Source: Nocardioides rubriscoriae
Lineage (GTDB): Bacteria > Actinomycetota > Actinomycetes > Propionibacteriales > Nocardioidaceae
Reading direction: 5' to 3'
Assembly (NCBI RefSeq): GCF_008087085.1
Contig: NZ_VIYJ01000005.1
Coordinates: 62,001 to 126,000 of the forward strand
Length of the DNA: 64,000 bases
Shown here: positions 21,195 through 29,775 of the stretch, one piece after another
How positions within the stretch are numbered: position 1 is the first letter of the stretch
Layout: each line of letters opens with the position of its first letter
Made by a program: the position numbers and the translations under genes
Notes under the pieces: model-generated
Database searches by the model: none
The model's input: the letters and a program-made list of their open reading frames with translations, nothing else
What the model was told of the DNA's origin: nothing

Positions 21195-22658
21195 TCAGCA
21201 GGAGGCGGCGAGGTCCTCGGCCTGGTTGGCGGCGTACCCGTCCTTGAGCGTGCCGACCGAGCCGCCGGTCACGGCGGTGGTGTCGACGGCGGTGTCGGGA
21301 TGCTTCTTCCTCGTCGCCGGTGCCGGCGCGTCGCCCTCGGAGCGGTCGATCGCCTCGGCCACCTTGCGGTGGATGAGCTTGATGTCGGGGTGCGCGGTGA
21401 CGATCATCGGCGGCACCAGCGACAGGGTCGCGACCTTCTGGTTCTTGGCCTTGAGGGCCAGGTCGAGGAAGGTGTCGACCTCGGAGGCCGGCACGTCGGT
21501 CTGCACCATGTCGGAGGTCGCCTTGGCGATGTCCTCGAAGTTGCGCAGGGCCGAGGCCGGGCTGACCTGCTGCAGCATCGCGTTCATCACGCACTTCTGC
21601 CGCGCCATGCGCGAGTAGTCGTCGGAGCCCTCGCGGGCCCGGGCGTACCAGAGGGTCTCGAAGCCGTCGAGCTTGCGGGTGCCGGGCTCGACGGTGCCGG
21701 TGACCTTGTCGCCGGGCAGCCCGATCGGGATGGGCTGGCGCACGTTGAGGGTGACCCCGCCGACGGCGTCGACGAGGCTCTTGAAGCCTTCGAGGTTGAC
21801 CATCGCCCAGTAGTTGATCCTCAGGCCCGTGATGCCCTCGATCGCCATGATCGTGGCGTCGATGCCGGGCTGGTCGGAGCCGGGGAACAGCTCGGTGTTG
21901 TCCTGGGCCCACGTGCTGACGCCGTTGAGCATGCAGCCGTCGCAGTCGAAGCCGTCGGGGAACTGCTCGGCCATGACCGAGCCCTTCTTGAACGGGAAGT
22001 TCGCCATGTTGCGCGGGAGCCCGATCAGCACGGTCTTGCCGGTCACCTCGTCGATCGAGGCCACGGTCATCGAGTCGGTGCGCAGGCCCCAGCGCCCGGC
22101 GCCGGAGTCGCCGCCCATGAGCAGCACGTTGTAGCGACCGTGGTGGGCGTCGGAGGCCGCGCCGTCGCCGAAGGTGGCGAGGATGAAGTCGCGCTGGACC
22201 GCGACGACGTGGGCGGTGAAGAGCAGGATGCCGGCCACCCCGAGCGCGAGCATCCCGTTGACCCCGATCGCCAGGCGGCGGTGGCCCATCGAGTAGCTCA
22301 GCGGCTGCCCGATCCGCCAGGCGTCGAAGAACAGCGCCGCCCAGCCGACGGCCGCGGCCACCAGGACCAGGTTGAGCCAGAACAGCAGCGTGGTGTTGAC
22401 CGCCATCCCGAGGACCAGGCCGTGGTCGAACGCCACGACCACGACCACCGCCAGGCCCAGCGCCCACAGGCCGAGGTAGACCCGGAAGGCCACCAGACCG
22501 ACCTTGCGGTTGCCGGCGACGAGCTGGGCGGTCCCGGGGGCGACGAGGGTCATCGCCATCAGCGAGAGCGCGCGGCGGAACCGCACCTGGGCGGCCCGCT
22601 CGGCGAGCGGGGTCGCGGACGGGGCGGTGAGGGTGGACGGGGCAGACAGGACGGACAT
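21195..22658 (-). CDS. LytR-CpsA-Psr (LCP) family wall glycopolymer transferase, multi-TM type
   Basis: 487 residues. Four membrane segments lie between about 30 and 180, then an extracytoplasmic LCP domain: YNVLLMGGDSGAGRWGLRTDSMTVASI, the Arg-rich LIGLPRNMANFPF, and ETLWYARAREGSDDYSRMARQ. LCP proteins move undecaprenyl-linked glycopolymers onto peptidoglycan. The several membrane spans before the domain and the FDCDGCMLNG insertion are unusual relative to one-span LCPs. The ATG at 22658 has AGAGAG upstream, and GATACT further up is a likely -10. It is divergent from a second LCP gene, and both probably serve the galactan made nearby. Confidence 0.88.
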   Translation of the reverse strand: MSVLSAPSTLTAPSATPLAERAAQVRFRRALSLMAMTLVAPGTAQLVAGNRKVGLVAFRVYLGLWALGLAVVVVVAFDHGLVLGMAVNTTLLFWLNLVLVAAAVGWAALFFDAWRIGQPLSYSMGHRRLAIGVNGMLALGVAGILLFTAHVVAVQRDFILATFGDGAASDAHHGRYNVLLMGGDSGAGRWGLRTDSMTVASIDEVTGKTVLIGLPRNMANFPFKKGSVMAEQFPDGFDCDGCMLNGVSTWAQDNTELFPGSDQPGIDATIMAIEGITGLRINYWAMVNLEGFKSLVDAVGGVTLNVRQPIPIGLPGDKVTGTVEPGTRKLDGFETLWYARAREGSDDYSRMARQKCVMNAMLQQVSPASALRNFEDIAKATSDMVQTDVPASEVDTFLDLALKAKNQKVATLSLVPPMIVTAHPDIKLIHRKVAEAIDRSEGDAPAPATRKKHPDTAVDTTAVTGGSVGTLKDGYAANQAEDLAASC

Positions 22659-22809
22659 GGCACAGCTCTCTGCTGGGGAAGGAAGCAGACCGTCAGTATC
22701 ACCAGTCACATGCGCCACACCCGTGATGACGCGCCGGGGCGACCCACGATTGGTCGCGCCGAGCACGGGTCCCCGGGATCCGACCGCACGACCGGTAGCG
22801 TCTGCGCCC

Positions 22810-24099
22810 ATGAGCGAACGTCCGGGTGGCAGCCCCGGGGAGGGGCCCGAGTTCGGCTGGCTGTACGGCCGGCCGCCGGGCGCCGACGAGCCCCAGGCGC
22901 CCGAGGCGACCCGTCGGATCCCCGTCCAGCCGCGGCCCGGCCCGTCGAGCCAGTCCGGCCAGTCCGGCCCGTCGAGCCAGTCCGGCCCACCGACGCAGAA
23001 GATGCCCCGTCCGGGGCCGCCGGCCGCCGCTGCGCAGGGCACGGGTCCGCGACCTCCGGCCCCGGCTCCCGCGCCGTACGCCCCCGGCCCGGTCCCGCCC
23101 GCTCCCCCGCCGGGGCGCACCGGCGGCGGGTCCTGGGCCCGGCGGCTGCGTCGGCCCCGCTTCTGGGTGCGCACGGTGCTCGTGCTGCTCCTGCTCTGGG
23201 CGGTCTTCATCGTCGCGGTCCCGTTCGTCACCTGGCAGAACGCCACGCAGGTCGCCTTCGAGCCCGACGGCGACCGGCCCGGCGACCAGGACGGGACGAC
23301 GTACCTCCTGGTCGGCAGCGACTCCCGGCGCGACCTGACCGCTGCCGAGCGCAAGGAGCTCAGCACCGGCAACCCCAAGTCCGAGCTCACCGACACCATG
23401 CTGATCCTGCACACCGGCAGCGGCCCGAGCGTGCTGCTCTCGGTGCCGCGCGACACCTACGTCGACCGCCCCTTCTTCACCGGCAAGATCAACGGGGCCT
23501 ACGGCCGCGGGGGCGCGCCGCTGCTGACGCGGGTGATCGAGACCGAGACCGGCATCCGGATCGACAAGTACGTCGAGATCGGGCTGGGCGGGGTCGCCGA
23601 CGTCGTCGACGCCGTCGGCGGCATCCGGGTCTGCCCGGTCGAGCGTCTCAAGGACCCCCTGGCCGGGCTCGACATCAAGAAGGGCTGCCAAGACGTCGAC
23701 GGTCCGACCGCGCTGGCCTACTCCCGCTCACGCAAGCAGTCGACGTTCGGCGACCTCGAGCGCGTGCGTCGCCAGCGCGAGGTCATCGGCGCGATCGGCG
23801 ACAAGGTGCTCTCGCCGTGGTCGGTGCTCAACCCGGTGCGCTGGTGGCGGCTCAACCACGCGGTGCCGTCGTTCTTCGCCTTCGGCGAGGGCATGAGCTC
23901 GATCGACGCCAGCCGGTGGGCGCTGGCGATGACCAGGACCGGCAGCGGCGACAACCTCACCTGCACGATGCCGGTCACCGACCTGAGCGCGAGCACGTGG
24001 GACCGCGACCGCGCCGACCCGCTGTTCAAGGCCATCATCGACGACGACACCAGCGCGATCACCAAGCAGCAGTGCACCCCCAACGGGATCGTGCGCTGA
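22810..24099 (+). CDS. LytR-CpsA-Psr (LCP) family wall glycopolymer transferase, single-TM type
   Basis: 429 residues. A Pro/Gly/Ser-rich cytoplasmic tail of about 110 residues includes a short SSQSG-type repeat. One membrane segment follows near 122-142, then the LCP domain: TYLLVGSDSRRDL, SELTDTMLILHTG, VLLSVPRDTYV, INGAYGRGG and ALAYSRSRKQSTFGDLERVRRQREV, with the conserved Arg and Asp residues that hold the polyprenyl pyrophosphate. The ATG at 22810 follows TAGCGT with an 8-base gap. Its role is wall attachment of a lipid-linked polymer, by family. Confidence 0.92.
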   Translation: MSERPGGSPGEGPEFGWLYGRPPGADEPQAPEATRRIPVQPRPGPSSQSGQSGPSSQSGPPTQKMPRPGPPAAAAQGTGPRPPAPAPAPYAPGPVPPAPPPGRTGGGSWARRLRRPRFWVRTVLVLLLLWAVFIVAVPFVTWQNATQVAFEPDGDRPGDQDGTTYLLVGSDSRRDLTAAERKELSTGNPKSELTDTMLILHTGSGPSVLLSVPRDTYVDRPFFTGKINGAYGRGGAPLLTRVIETETGIRIDKYVEIGLGGVADVVDAVGGIRVCPVERLKDPLAGLDIKKGCQDVDGPTALAYSRSRKQSTFGDLERVRRQREVIGAIGDKVLSPWSVLNPVRWWRLNHAVPSFFAFGEGMSSIDASRWALAMTRTGSGDNLTCTMPVTDLSASTWDRDRADPLFKAIIDDDTSAITKQQCTPNGIVR

Positions 24100-24120
24100 C
24101 CCGCCGGTGAGACTGGGCCC

Positions 24121-25002
24121 ATGACGACCTCGTACGAGACCCTCGACTGGTCCGTCGACGCCGACGGCGTCGCGACCCTCACCCTGAGTCGCCCCGACGC
24201 GCTCAACGCCTTCGACCTCACGATGGCGCGCGAGTTGCTCGCGGTCTTCACGACCGAGGCGCTCGACGACGCCGTGCGCGCCGTCGTGGTCACCGGCGCG
24301 GGCCGGGCGTTCTGCGCCGGCATGGACCTGTCGGCCCCGGGCAACGTCTTCGGGCTCGACGAGACCCTCGAGGTCACGCCCGAGCTGCTGCGCGAGCGCT
24401 TCGACGACCCGGCGTACGCCGACGGGGTGCGCGACACCGGGGGGCGCGTCACCCTGGCGATCCACGCCCTGCCCAAGCCCGTGATCGCCGCGATCAACGG
24501 CCCCGCCGTCGGCATCGGCGCGACCATGACCCTGGCGATGGACCTGCGACTGGCCTCGACCAAGGCCCGGATCGGCTTCGTCTTCGGCCGTCTCGGCATC
24601 GTGCCCGAGGCCGCGTCGACGTGGTTCCTGCCCCGCATCGTCGGGGTGCAGCAGGCGCTCGAGTGGGTCTACGCCGCCGACATCCTGACGGCCGAGCAGG
24701 CGCTCGCCGGCCGGCTGCTGCGCTCGGTGCACGAGCCCGACGACCTGCTGCCGGCCGCCCTCGAGCTGGCCCGCTCCTTCGTCGTCGACCGCTCCCCCGT
24801 CGCCCTGGCCCTGGCCAAGCAGCTCGTCTACGGCAACGGCGCGGCGGCCCACCCGCTCGACGCGCACCTGTCCGACTCGGTCGCCATGTGGCACACGTCG
24901 GTCGGCGACGGCAAGGAGGGCGTGGCCGCGTTCCTGGCCAAGCGCACCCCCCACTTCACCGGCACGGCCTCCGAGCTGCCCCGGATCTTCCCCGAGGCCT
25001 GA
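24121..25002 (+). CDS. Enoyl-CoA hydratase/isomerase family protein
   Basis: 293 residues with the crotonase fold: TLSRPDALNAFD, the oxyanion-hole segment GAGRAFCAGMDLS near 60, and INGPAVGIGATM near 125. The second catalytic Glu is retained in GRLGIVPEAAST near 165, supporting hydratase activity. A 30-residue insertion after the oxyanion loop is seen in several actinobacterial paralogues. The substrate is unknown. The ATG follows GAGACT with a 6-base gap. It stands alone between an LCP gene and the convergent sigma factor gene. Confidence 0.88.
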   Translation: MTTSYETLDWSVDADGVATLTLSRPDALNAFDLTMARELLAVFTTEALDDAVRAVVVTGAGRAFCAGMDLSAPGNVFGLDETLEVTPELLRERFDDPAYADGVRDTGGRVTLAIHALPKPVIAAINGPAVGIGATMTLAMDLRLASTKARIGFVFGRLGIVPEAASTWFLPRIVGVQQALEWVYAADILTAEQALAGRLLRSVHEPDDLLPAALELARSFVVDRSPVALALAKQLVYGNGAAAHPLDAHLSDSVAMWHTSVGDGKEGVAAFLAKRTPHFTGTASELPRIFPEA

Positions 25003-25014
25003 CCGGACCCGGCC

Positions 25015-25788
25015 CTAGGCGGCCAGGGAGGCGCGCAGCTTGCGCAGGATGGCCGACAGCAGGCGCGAGACCTGCTCCTGGCTGACGCCCACCTCGGCGC
25101 CGATCTGGGCCTGGGTGCGGTTCTCGAAGTAGCGCAGCTCGAGGATGCGGCGCTCGCGGGGCGGCAGCGACTCCATCAGCGGACGCAGGGCCAGTCGGGC
25201 CTCGGCACTGGCGAAGGCGGGGTCGACGTCACCCATCCGGTCCAGTGGGGACTCGGCGCTCTCGGCGTCGGGCCGCGGCGCGTCGAGCGAGACGGGGTTG
25301 AAGCAGCCACTGGCCGACAGGGCGTCGATGACCAGGGTGAGGGGCTCGTCGAGGTGGACGGCGATCTCGGCCGGGCGGGGGCTGCGGCCCAGCCGCTGGG
25401 TGAGGTCGGCATCGGCCTGCGTCACGCGGGCCTGGACCTCCTGGACCGAGCGCGGTGGCCGCACCGTCCAGCCGGAGTCACGGAAGTAGCGGCGGATCTC
25501 GCCGCGCAGCGTCGGCACGGCGTAGCTCAGGAAGTCGTCGCCCACGGTGGGGTCGAAGCCGCGCACGGCCTTGACCAGACCGAGGTAGGCGACCTGGTCG
25601 ATGTCCTCGGCCGGGATCCCGCGGCCGTGGTAGCGACGGGCGACCTCGCCGGCCACCGCCATGTTGGCGCGGATGACCTCGTCCTCGTAACGGGCTCGTG
25701 CCTCGCCCCGGCTCGCGCGGGCCCGCGAGAGCAGCAGGGCCGTCTGGACGCGACGGCGCGCATCGGTGACGGTGCGACTCGACCCCAT
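25015..25788 (-). CDS. SigB/SigF/SigG-family RNA polymerase sigma factor
   Basis: 257 residues. Region 2 spans about 37-107 (NMAVAGEVARRYHGRGIPAEDIDQVAYLGL core, then FDPTVGDDFLSYAVPTLRGEI). Region 3 begins with RPPRSVQEVQARV, and region 4 (about 205-255) includes LPPRERRILELRYFENRTQAQIG. This is the stress/development SigF group. No anti-sigma (RsbW-like) gene is adjacent, which is unusual for the group. The ATG at 25788 has GGGAGG 10 bases upstream. In mycobacteria sigF lies near accA3, recalling this neighbourhood. Confidence 0.9.
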   Translation of the reverse strand: MGSSRTVTDARRRVQTALLLSRARASRGEARARYEDEVIRANMAVAGEVARRYHGRGIPAEDIDQVAYLGLVKAVRGFDPTVGDDFLSYAVPTLRGEIRRYFRDSGWTVRPPRSVQEVQARVTQADADLTQRLGRSPRPAEIAVHLDEPLTLVIDALSASGCFNPVSLDAPRPDAESAESPLDRMGDVDPAFASAEARLALRPLMESLPPRERRILELRYFENRTQAQIGAEVGVSQEQVSRLLSAILRKLRASLAA

Positions 25789-25869
25789 GTACGAGCTACC
25801 TCCCGGTTCGAGGCCCGGGTGGGCCTCGATGGTGCTGCTGGTGGCGCTGTGCGAGAGGCACACAGGCCT

Positions 25870-25890
25870 CTGTGACCGATGTTGTCACAG
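25870..25890. promoter_or_regulatory. 21-base palindrome upstream of the sigma factor gene
   Basis: CTGTGAC and GTCACAG are separated by 7 bases, a perfect 7-base inverted repeat, 82-102 bases upstream of the sigma gene in a 255-base intergenic region. An overlapping imperfect palindrome CACAGGCCTCTGTG starts at 25861. It could be an operator. The TGTGA...TCACA spacing of 9 does not match the 6-base CRP spacing. Confidence 0.45.
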
Positions 25891-26043
25891 CAGGTGGCAC
25901 GGGGGCACCGGTTCGCCGAATGTTCACCCGAAAGGGGCCGGGGCCGCCGGGTGGGGGGATCCCGGCGGCCTCGGCGCTCGTGCGGGGAGGCGTACCCCTG
26001 CGCACCGCTCGTATGCACGGGTTCGATCGCCTAGCGTGGCCCC

Positions 26044-26478
26044 ATGACCTCCCCCGCCGCTCCCGGCACGCCCGACTGGCAGGACCTGGCGGCGGTGGCG
26101 CTGATGCTCGACGAGTGCACCACCTGGGCGGTCGTCGGCCTGACCGCCAACACCGACCGCACGGCGTACTCCATCGCCTCGCTGCTGCAGGAGCGTGGCA
26201 AGCGGGTCGTGCCGATCAACCCCGGCGCCGTGACGGTGCTGGGCGAGACCGGCTACGCGAGCCTGGCCGACGTGCCGTTCCCGGTCGAGGTCGTCGACGT
26301 CTTCCGCCGCTCCGAGGCGGCCGGCGAGTTCGCCGACCAGGCCGTCGCGATCGGCGCCCGCGGCGTGTGGTTCCAGCTCGGGGTCGTCGACGAGGCGGCG
26401 TTCGAGCGCACCCGAGCGGCGGGCGTGGCGATGGTCATGGACACCTGCCCGGCGATCGAGTGGCGCAGGAGAGGGTGA
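26044..26478 (+). CDS. CoA-binding domain protein (CoA_binding_2)
   Basis: 144 residues forming one Rossmann-like domain: WAVVGLTANTDRTAYSIASLLQERGKRVVPINPG (nucleotide loop and second strand), SLADVPFPVEVVDVFRR, and GVWFQLGVVDEAAFERTRAAG ending in VMDTCPAIEW. This is the stand-alone CoA-binding family related to succinyl-CoA synthetase alpha N-termini (E. coli YccU-like). The partner is unknown. The ATG follows TAGCGT with a 6-base gap. The ArfB gene starts 4 bases after its stop, so the pair is probably co-transcribed. Confidence 0.9.
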   Translation: MTSPAAPGTPDWQDLAAVALMLDECTTWAVVGLTANTDRTAYSIASLLQERGKRVVPINPGAVTVLGETGYASLADVPFPVEVVDVFRRSEAAGEFADQAVAIGARGVWFQLGVVDEAAFERTRAAGVAMVMDTCPAIEWRRRG

Positions 26479-26481
26479 AGG

Positions 26482-26904
26482 GTGGCCGGTCCCGGTGACG
26501 ACCTCGAGGTCCGGCCGGGCGTCACGATCCCGGCCGTCGAGCTGGTCGAGCGGTTCAGCAGGTCGTCGGGCCCGGGCGGACAGTCGGTCAACACCACCGA
26601 CAGCCGCGTCGAGCTCGAGTACGACGTGATGACCTCGACCGCGCTCAGCGACGCGCAGCGGGCGCGCGTGGTCGGCCGGGTCGGCTCGCCGGTCGTGGTG
26701 GTCGCCTCCGAGCACCGCTCCCAGCACCGCAACCGGGTCGCGGCGCGCGAGCGCCTGGCCGCGCGCCTGCGCGACGCGCTGCTGCCACCCCCGCCGCCGC
26801 GCCGGGCCACCAAGCCGACCAAGGGCTCGCAGCGGCGTCGGCTCGAAGCGAAGAAGCAGCGCGGCTCGACCAAGGCGCTGCGCGGTCGCGTGCGCGACGA
26901 GTAG
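26482..26904 (+). CDS. arfB: Alternative ribosome-rescue peptidyl-tRNA hydrolase ArfB
   Basis: 140 residues. The GGQ motif (GPGGQSVN, near 34-41) sits in the N-terminal release-factor fold, followed by VELEYDV and SEHRSQHRNR. The C-terminal tail from about 100 is Lys/Arg-rich and would enter the empty mRNA channel of stalled ribosomes, as in E. coli YaeJ/ArfB. It hydrolyses peptidyl-tRNA on non-stop ribosomes. The GTG start lies 4 bases after the preceding gene. A rescue factor is a natural companion to a transcriptome rich in leaderless mRNAs, but that link is only a thought. Confidence 0.92.
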   Translation: MAGPGDDLEVRPGVTIPAVELVERFSRSSGPGGQSVNTTDSRVELEYDVMTSTALSDAQRARVVGRVGSPVVVVASEHRSQHRNRVAARERLAARLRDALLPPPPPRRATKPTKGSQRRRLEAKKQRGSTKALRGRVRDE

Positions 26905-26968
26905 GGGACGAGGAGGAGGTGCCGGGCGCCGGTACCTCAGGACAGCCGACCGGCACCCACGACCGATG

Positions 26969-26984
26969 CCGCGACCCGTCGCGG
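26969..26984. other. Short hairpin between arfB and vanX
   Basis: CCGCGAC and GTCGCGG flank CC, giving a 7-bp stem 65-80 bases after the arfB stop and just upstream of the vanX -10. It may be a weak terminator for arfB; there is no U-run. Its core resembles the hairpins at 11682-11754. Confidence 0.3.
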
Positions 26985-27002
26985 GTTCCTAGCGTCGTCC
27001 CC

Positions 27003-27716
27003 GTGACCACCCAGACCCTCGCCGGTGACCCGTCCGGCACCCCGACCAGCACCCCGACCAGCAACCCGACCAGCAACCCGACCAGCACCCCGACCAGCAC
27101 CCCGACCCCAGCGATCCTCCTGTGCGACCCGCGCGTCGCGGCCGTCGCGGTCCGCGAGTCGGGCGAGCCGCTGGTGCGACTCCTACGACACCTGTCCCCC
27201 ACCCGCGAGCGCGTGCGCCGCGGCCTGGCCGACCGGCTCGCGCTGGCCGCGACCCGCCTGCCGGCCGGGATCGGGCTGCGGGTCGTCGAGGGACACCGCT
27301 CCCTGGTCGACCAGGCGGCCGTCGTAGCGTCGTACTCGGCGCAGCTGCGCGCGCTGCACCCCGACCTCGACGAGGTGGCGCTGCGGGTGCTGACGAGCCG
27401 GTTCGTGTCGCCGGTCGAGGTCGCCCCGCACGTCGCCGGCGCCGCGGTCGATCTGACGCTGGTCGACGCCTGCGGCGACGACCTCGACCTCGGCACCCCC
27501 ATCGACGCCACCCCGGAGCAGAGCGACGGACGGTGCTTCACCGCGGCCGACGGCATCGGCGCGGACGCCCGCGCCCACCGCGACCTGATGGCGCACGCGC
27601 TCGGCGGGGCCGGCCTGGTCAACTACCCCACGGAGTGGTGGCACTGGTCCTACGGCGACCGCTACTGGGCGTTGCTCACCGGGGCCGCGTCGGCGCCGTA
27701 CGGGCCGGTCCGATGA
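27003..27716 (+). CDS. vanX: D-alanyl-D-alanine dipeptidase (VanX-like, M15D)
   Basis: 237 residues. The first 35 or so are a TPTS/NPTS low-complexity tract encoded by a 12-base tandem repeat, with no signal peptide, so the enzyme is probably cytoplasmic. The zinc enzyme core follows: GLRVVEGHRSL with the transition-state Arg, APHVAGAAVDLTLVD giving the His and Asp ligands, and PTEWWHWSYGDRYW with the catalytic Glu and third ligand. It cleaves free D-Ala-D-Ala. The GTG at 27003 follows TAGCGT with a 7-base gap; an in-frame ATG at 26919 is upstream of that hexamer and unlikely. The stop overlaps alr (ATGA). Confidence 0.88.
   Translation: MTTQTLAGDPSGTPTSTPTSNPTSNPTSTPTSTPTPAILLCDPRVAAVAVRESGEPLVRLLRHLSPTRERVRRGLADRLALAATRLPAGIGLRVVEGHRSLVDQAAVVASYSAQLRALHPDLDEVALRVLTSRFVSPVEVAPHVAGAAVDLTLVDACGDDLDLGTPIDATPEQSDGRCFTAADGIGADARAHRDLMAHALGGAGLVNYPTEWWHWSYGDRYWALLTGAASAPYGPVR
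27039..27107 (+). repeat. 12-base tandem repeat in the vanX 5' coding region
   Basis: Nearly six copies of ACCCCGACCAGC, with A for the second base's C in two central copies, encode alternating Thr-Pro-Thr-Ser and Asn-Pro-Thr-Ser. The unit length is a multiple of three, so copy-number changes would keep the frame. Confidence 0.9.
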
Positions 27717-28819
27717 CCGCCGTCCTCGCCGCCCGTGCCGCTGTGGGGCCCCGTCTCGAGGTCGACCTCGACGCGGTCGCCGCCAACACGCGGCTGCTCG
27801 CGGCCCTCACGCCCGGGGCGCTGATGGCGGTCGTCAAGGCCGACGGGTTCGGCCACGGCGCCACCGGCGTCGCGCGCACCGCCCTGGCCCACGGGGCGTC
27901 GTGGCTCGGGGTCACCAGCATCGCCGAGGCGCTCGCGCTGCGCGCCGCCGACCTGCGGGCGCCCCTGCTCAGCTGGCTCAACCCGGTCGACGCCGACTAC
28001 GTCACGGCCGTCGGGTCGCACGTCGACCTCGCGGTGCCGAGCCTGGCCCACCTCGACGCCCTGACCCGGTCGGTCACCGGCGCCCGGGTGCACCTGCACC
28101 TCGACACCGGCATGGCCCGCGACGGGGCCGCGCCCGAGGAGTGGCCCGCGCTGTGCCGCGCGGCGGGGCGCGCCGAGCGGGCGGGGGCGCTGCGGGTGGT
28201 CGGCGTGATGGGGCACCTCGGCTGCGCCGACGTGCCCGACGACCCGGCCAACGCCGCCGGGCGCGCCGTCTTCACCTGGGGCGTCGAGGTGGCCCGGGCG
28301 GCCGGGCTCCGCCCGCCCCTGCGCCACCTCGCCGCCACGGCCGCGACCCTCACCGACCCGGCCTCGCGGCACACGATGAGCCGCGTCGGGGCCGGCCTGG
28401 TCGGCATCGACCCCAGCGGCACCACGCGCCTGTCCCCCGCCCTGACGCTCACCGCACCGGTCGTCAGCACCCGCCGGGTGCCGACCGGAGCGTCGGTCGG
28501 CTACGGCCACGCGTGGTACGCCGACCGGCCCACCACGCTGGCCCTGCTCCCCCTCGGGTACGCCGACGGCCTGCCCCGCTCGACCGCCGGGCACGCCCAG
28601 GTGTGGCTGGCCGGTCGCCGCCGTCGCGTCGTCGGGCGCGTGTCGATGGACCAGGTCGTCGTCGACCTCGGTGACGACGCCGTCCTGCCGGGCACCGTCG
28701 CCACCGTCTTCGGCCCCGGCCACCAGGGCGAGCCGACGGTCGCCGAGTGGGCCGGGTGGGCCGACACGATCGAGCACGAGATCGTCACCGGCATCGGCGC
28801 GCGGGTGGCCCGGTCGTGA
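27713..28819 (+). CDS. alr: Alanine racemase
   Basis: 368 residues. It interconverts L- and D-alanine with PLP. The PLP Lys lies in AVVKADGFGHG near 40; the usual Tyr of KADAYGHG is Phe, a tolerated change. The catalytic Tyr is in SVGYGHAWY near 263. GRVSMDQVVVDLG and the terminal EHEIVTGIGARV are typical. The ATG overlaps the dipeptidase stop and its own stop overlaps ddl (GTGA), so three D-Ala-D-Ala enzymes are made from one transcript. It could be a second copy of the racemase; the genome outside is not visible. Confidence 0.93.
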   Translation: MTAVLAARAAVGPRLEVDLDAVAANTRLLAALTPGALMAVVKADGFGHGATGVARTALAHGASWLGVTSIAEALALRAADLRAPLLSWLNPVDADYVTAVGSHVDLAVPSLAHLDALTRSVTGARVHLHLDTGMARDGAAPEEWPALCRAAGRAERAGALRVVGVMGHLGCADVPDDPANAAGRAVFTWGVEVARAAGLRPPLRHLAATAATLTDPASRHTMSRVGAGLVGIDPSGTTRLSPALTLTAPVVSTRRVPTGASVGYGHAWYADRPTTLALLPLGYADGLPRSTAGHAQVWLAGRRRRVVGRVSMDQVVVDLGDDAVLPGTVATVFGPGHQGEPTVAEWAGWADTIEHEIVTGIGARVARS

Positions 28820-29775
28820 GCGGCGACCGGCGGACCCGGGTGGCCGTGATCGGCGGTGGCGCCAGCTGCGAGCACGAGGTGTCCCTGGCCAGCGCCGCGT
28901 GCGTCGCCGCAGCCCTCGACCCCGCGCGCCACGAGGTCGTGCGGCTGACGATCGACCCCCACGGCACCTGGCTCGACGGCGGCGGCCGCCCGGTCGGCCT
29001 GACCGGCGCGCTGTGCCTGCTGCGGCGCTGCGACGTGGTGCTGCCGGTCGTGCACGGTCCGCACGGCGAGGACGGCACCCTGGCCGCGCTGTGCGACCTC
29101 GCCGGGCTGCCCTTCGTCGGCTCCGGCCTGCGGGCGGGGGCGCTGGCGATGGACAAGTGGGCCACCAAGCTCGTGGCCGGCGCGCTGGGCATCGCCACCG
29201 CACCCGGTGTCCTGCTGACGCCCGCCACCCGGTCGGCGTACGCCTGGACCCACCCGGTGGTGGTCAAGCCCGTCGCGGCCGGCTCGAGCCACGGCGTCAC
29301 CCTGGTCGCCACGGCCGGAGCGCTCGACGAGGCCCTGGCCGCGGCCTTCGCCCTCGACGACCGGGTGCTCGTCGAGGACGTCGTGGTCGGGCGCGAGGTC
29401 GACGTCGCCGTGCTCGCGCGCCCCGACGGGCGGCGCGTGGTCGCCCCGACGCTGGAGGTCGTGGTCGACGGCGTGTTCGGCTTCGAGGACAAGTACGGCG
29501 GTCACGCCGACCTCCGCATCCCGGCGGAACTCGACACGACCGCCACCACGACGCTCGAGGACGCCGCGGTCGCGGTGTTCGACGCCCTGGGGTGCGCCGG
29601 CGTCGCACGGGTCGACTTCTTCTGGACGCAGGACGGCCCGGTGCTCAACGAGGTCAACACGATGCCCGGCTTCACCGAGCAGTCCCAGGTGCCGCGGATG
29701 TTCGCGGCCGCCGGGCTGGCGTACGCCGACCTCCTCGACGTGTTGGTGCGCGACGCCGTCGCCACCGCTCGGTAG
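28816..29775 (+). CDS. ddl: D-alanine--D-alanine ligase
   Basis: 319 residues, shorter than typical Ddl (about 350-370). ATP-grasp ligase: GGGASCEHEVSLASA near 15-30 with the substrate Glu, GPHGEDGTLAALCDL, KPVAAGSSHGVTLV with the active-site Ser, and the metal-binding LNEVNTMPGF near 285. The omega loop reads FEDKYGG; the Lys-Tyr pair is the D-Ala:D-Ala type, not the D-Ala:D-Lac (VanA) type. The loop is shortened. The TAG stop (29773-29775) is also the start of TAGGGT, the -10 of the next gene. Confidence 0.92.
   Translation: MSGDRRTRVAVIGGGASCEHEVSLASAACVAAALDPARHEVVRLTIDPHGTWLDGGGRPVGLTGALCLLRRCDVVLPVVHGPHGEDGTLAALCDLAGLPFVGSGLRAGALAMDKWATKLVAGALGIATAPGVLLTPATRSAYAWTHPVVVKPVAAGSSHGVTLVATAGALDEALAAAFALDDRVLVEDVVVGREVDVAVLARPDGRRVVAPTLEVVVDGVFGFEDKYGGHADLRIPAELDTTATTTLEDAAVAVFDALGCAGVARVDFFWTQDGPVLNEVNTMPGFTEQSQVPRMFAAAGLAYADLLDVLVRDAVATAR

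Noticed and set aside
25871..25889. CRP/GlxR-type site TGTGA...TCACA upstream of the sigma gene
   Set aside because: The spacing is 9 bases, not the 6 required for CRP-family sites; kept only as an unassigned palindrome.
26919..27002. Upstream ATG start for the VanX-like dipeptidase
   Set aside because: It would place the TAGCGT -10 inside the gene and adds 28 residues with no similarity to the family.
28816..29775. D-Ala:D-Lac (VanA-type) ligase as part of a glycopeptide-resistance cluster
   Set aside because: The omega loop keeps Lys-Tyr as in D-Ala:D-Ala ligases, there is no VanH dehydrogenase, and the regulator is NarL-type, unlike VanR.
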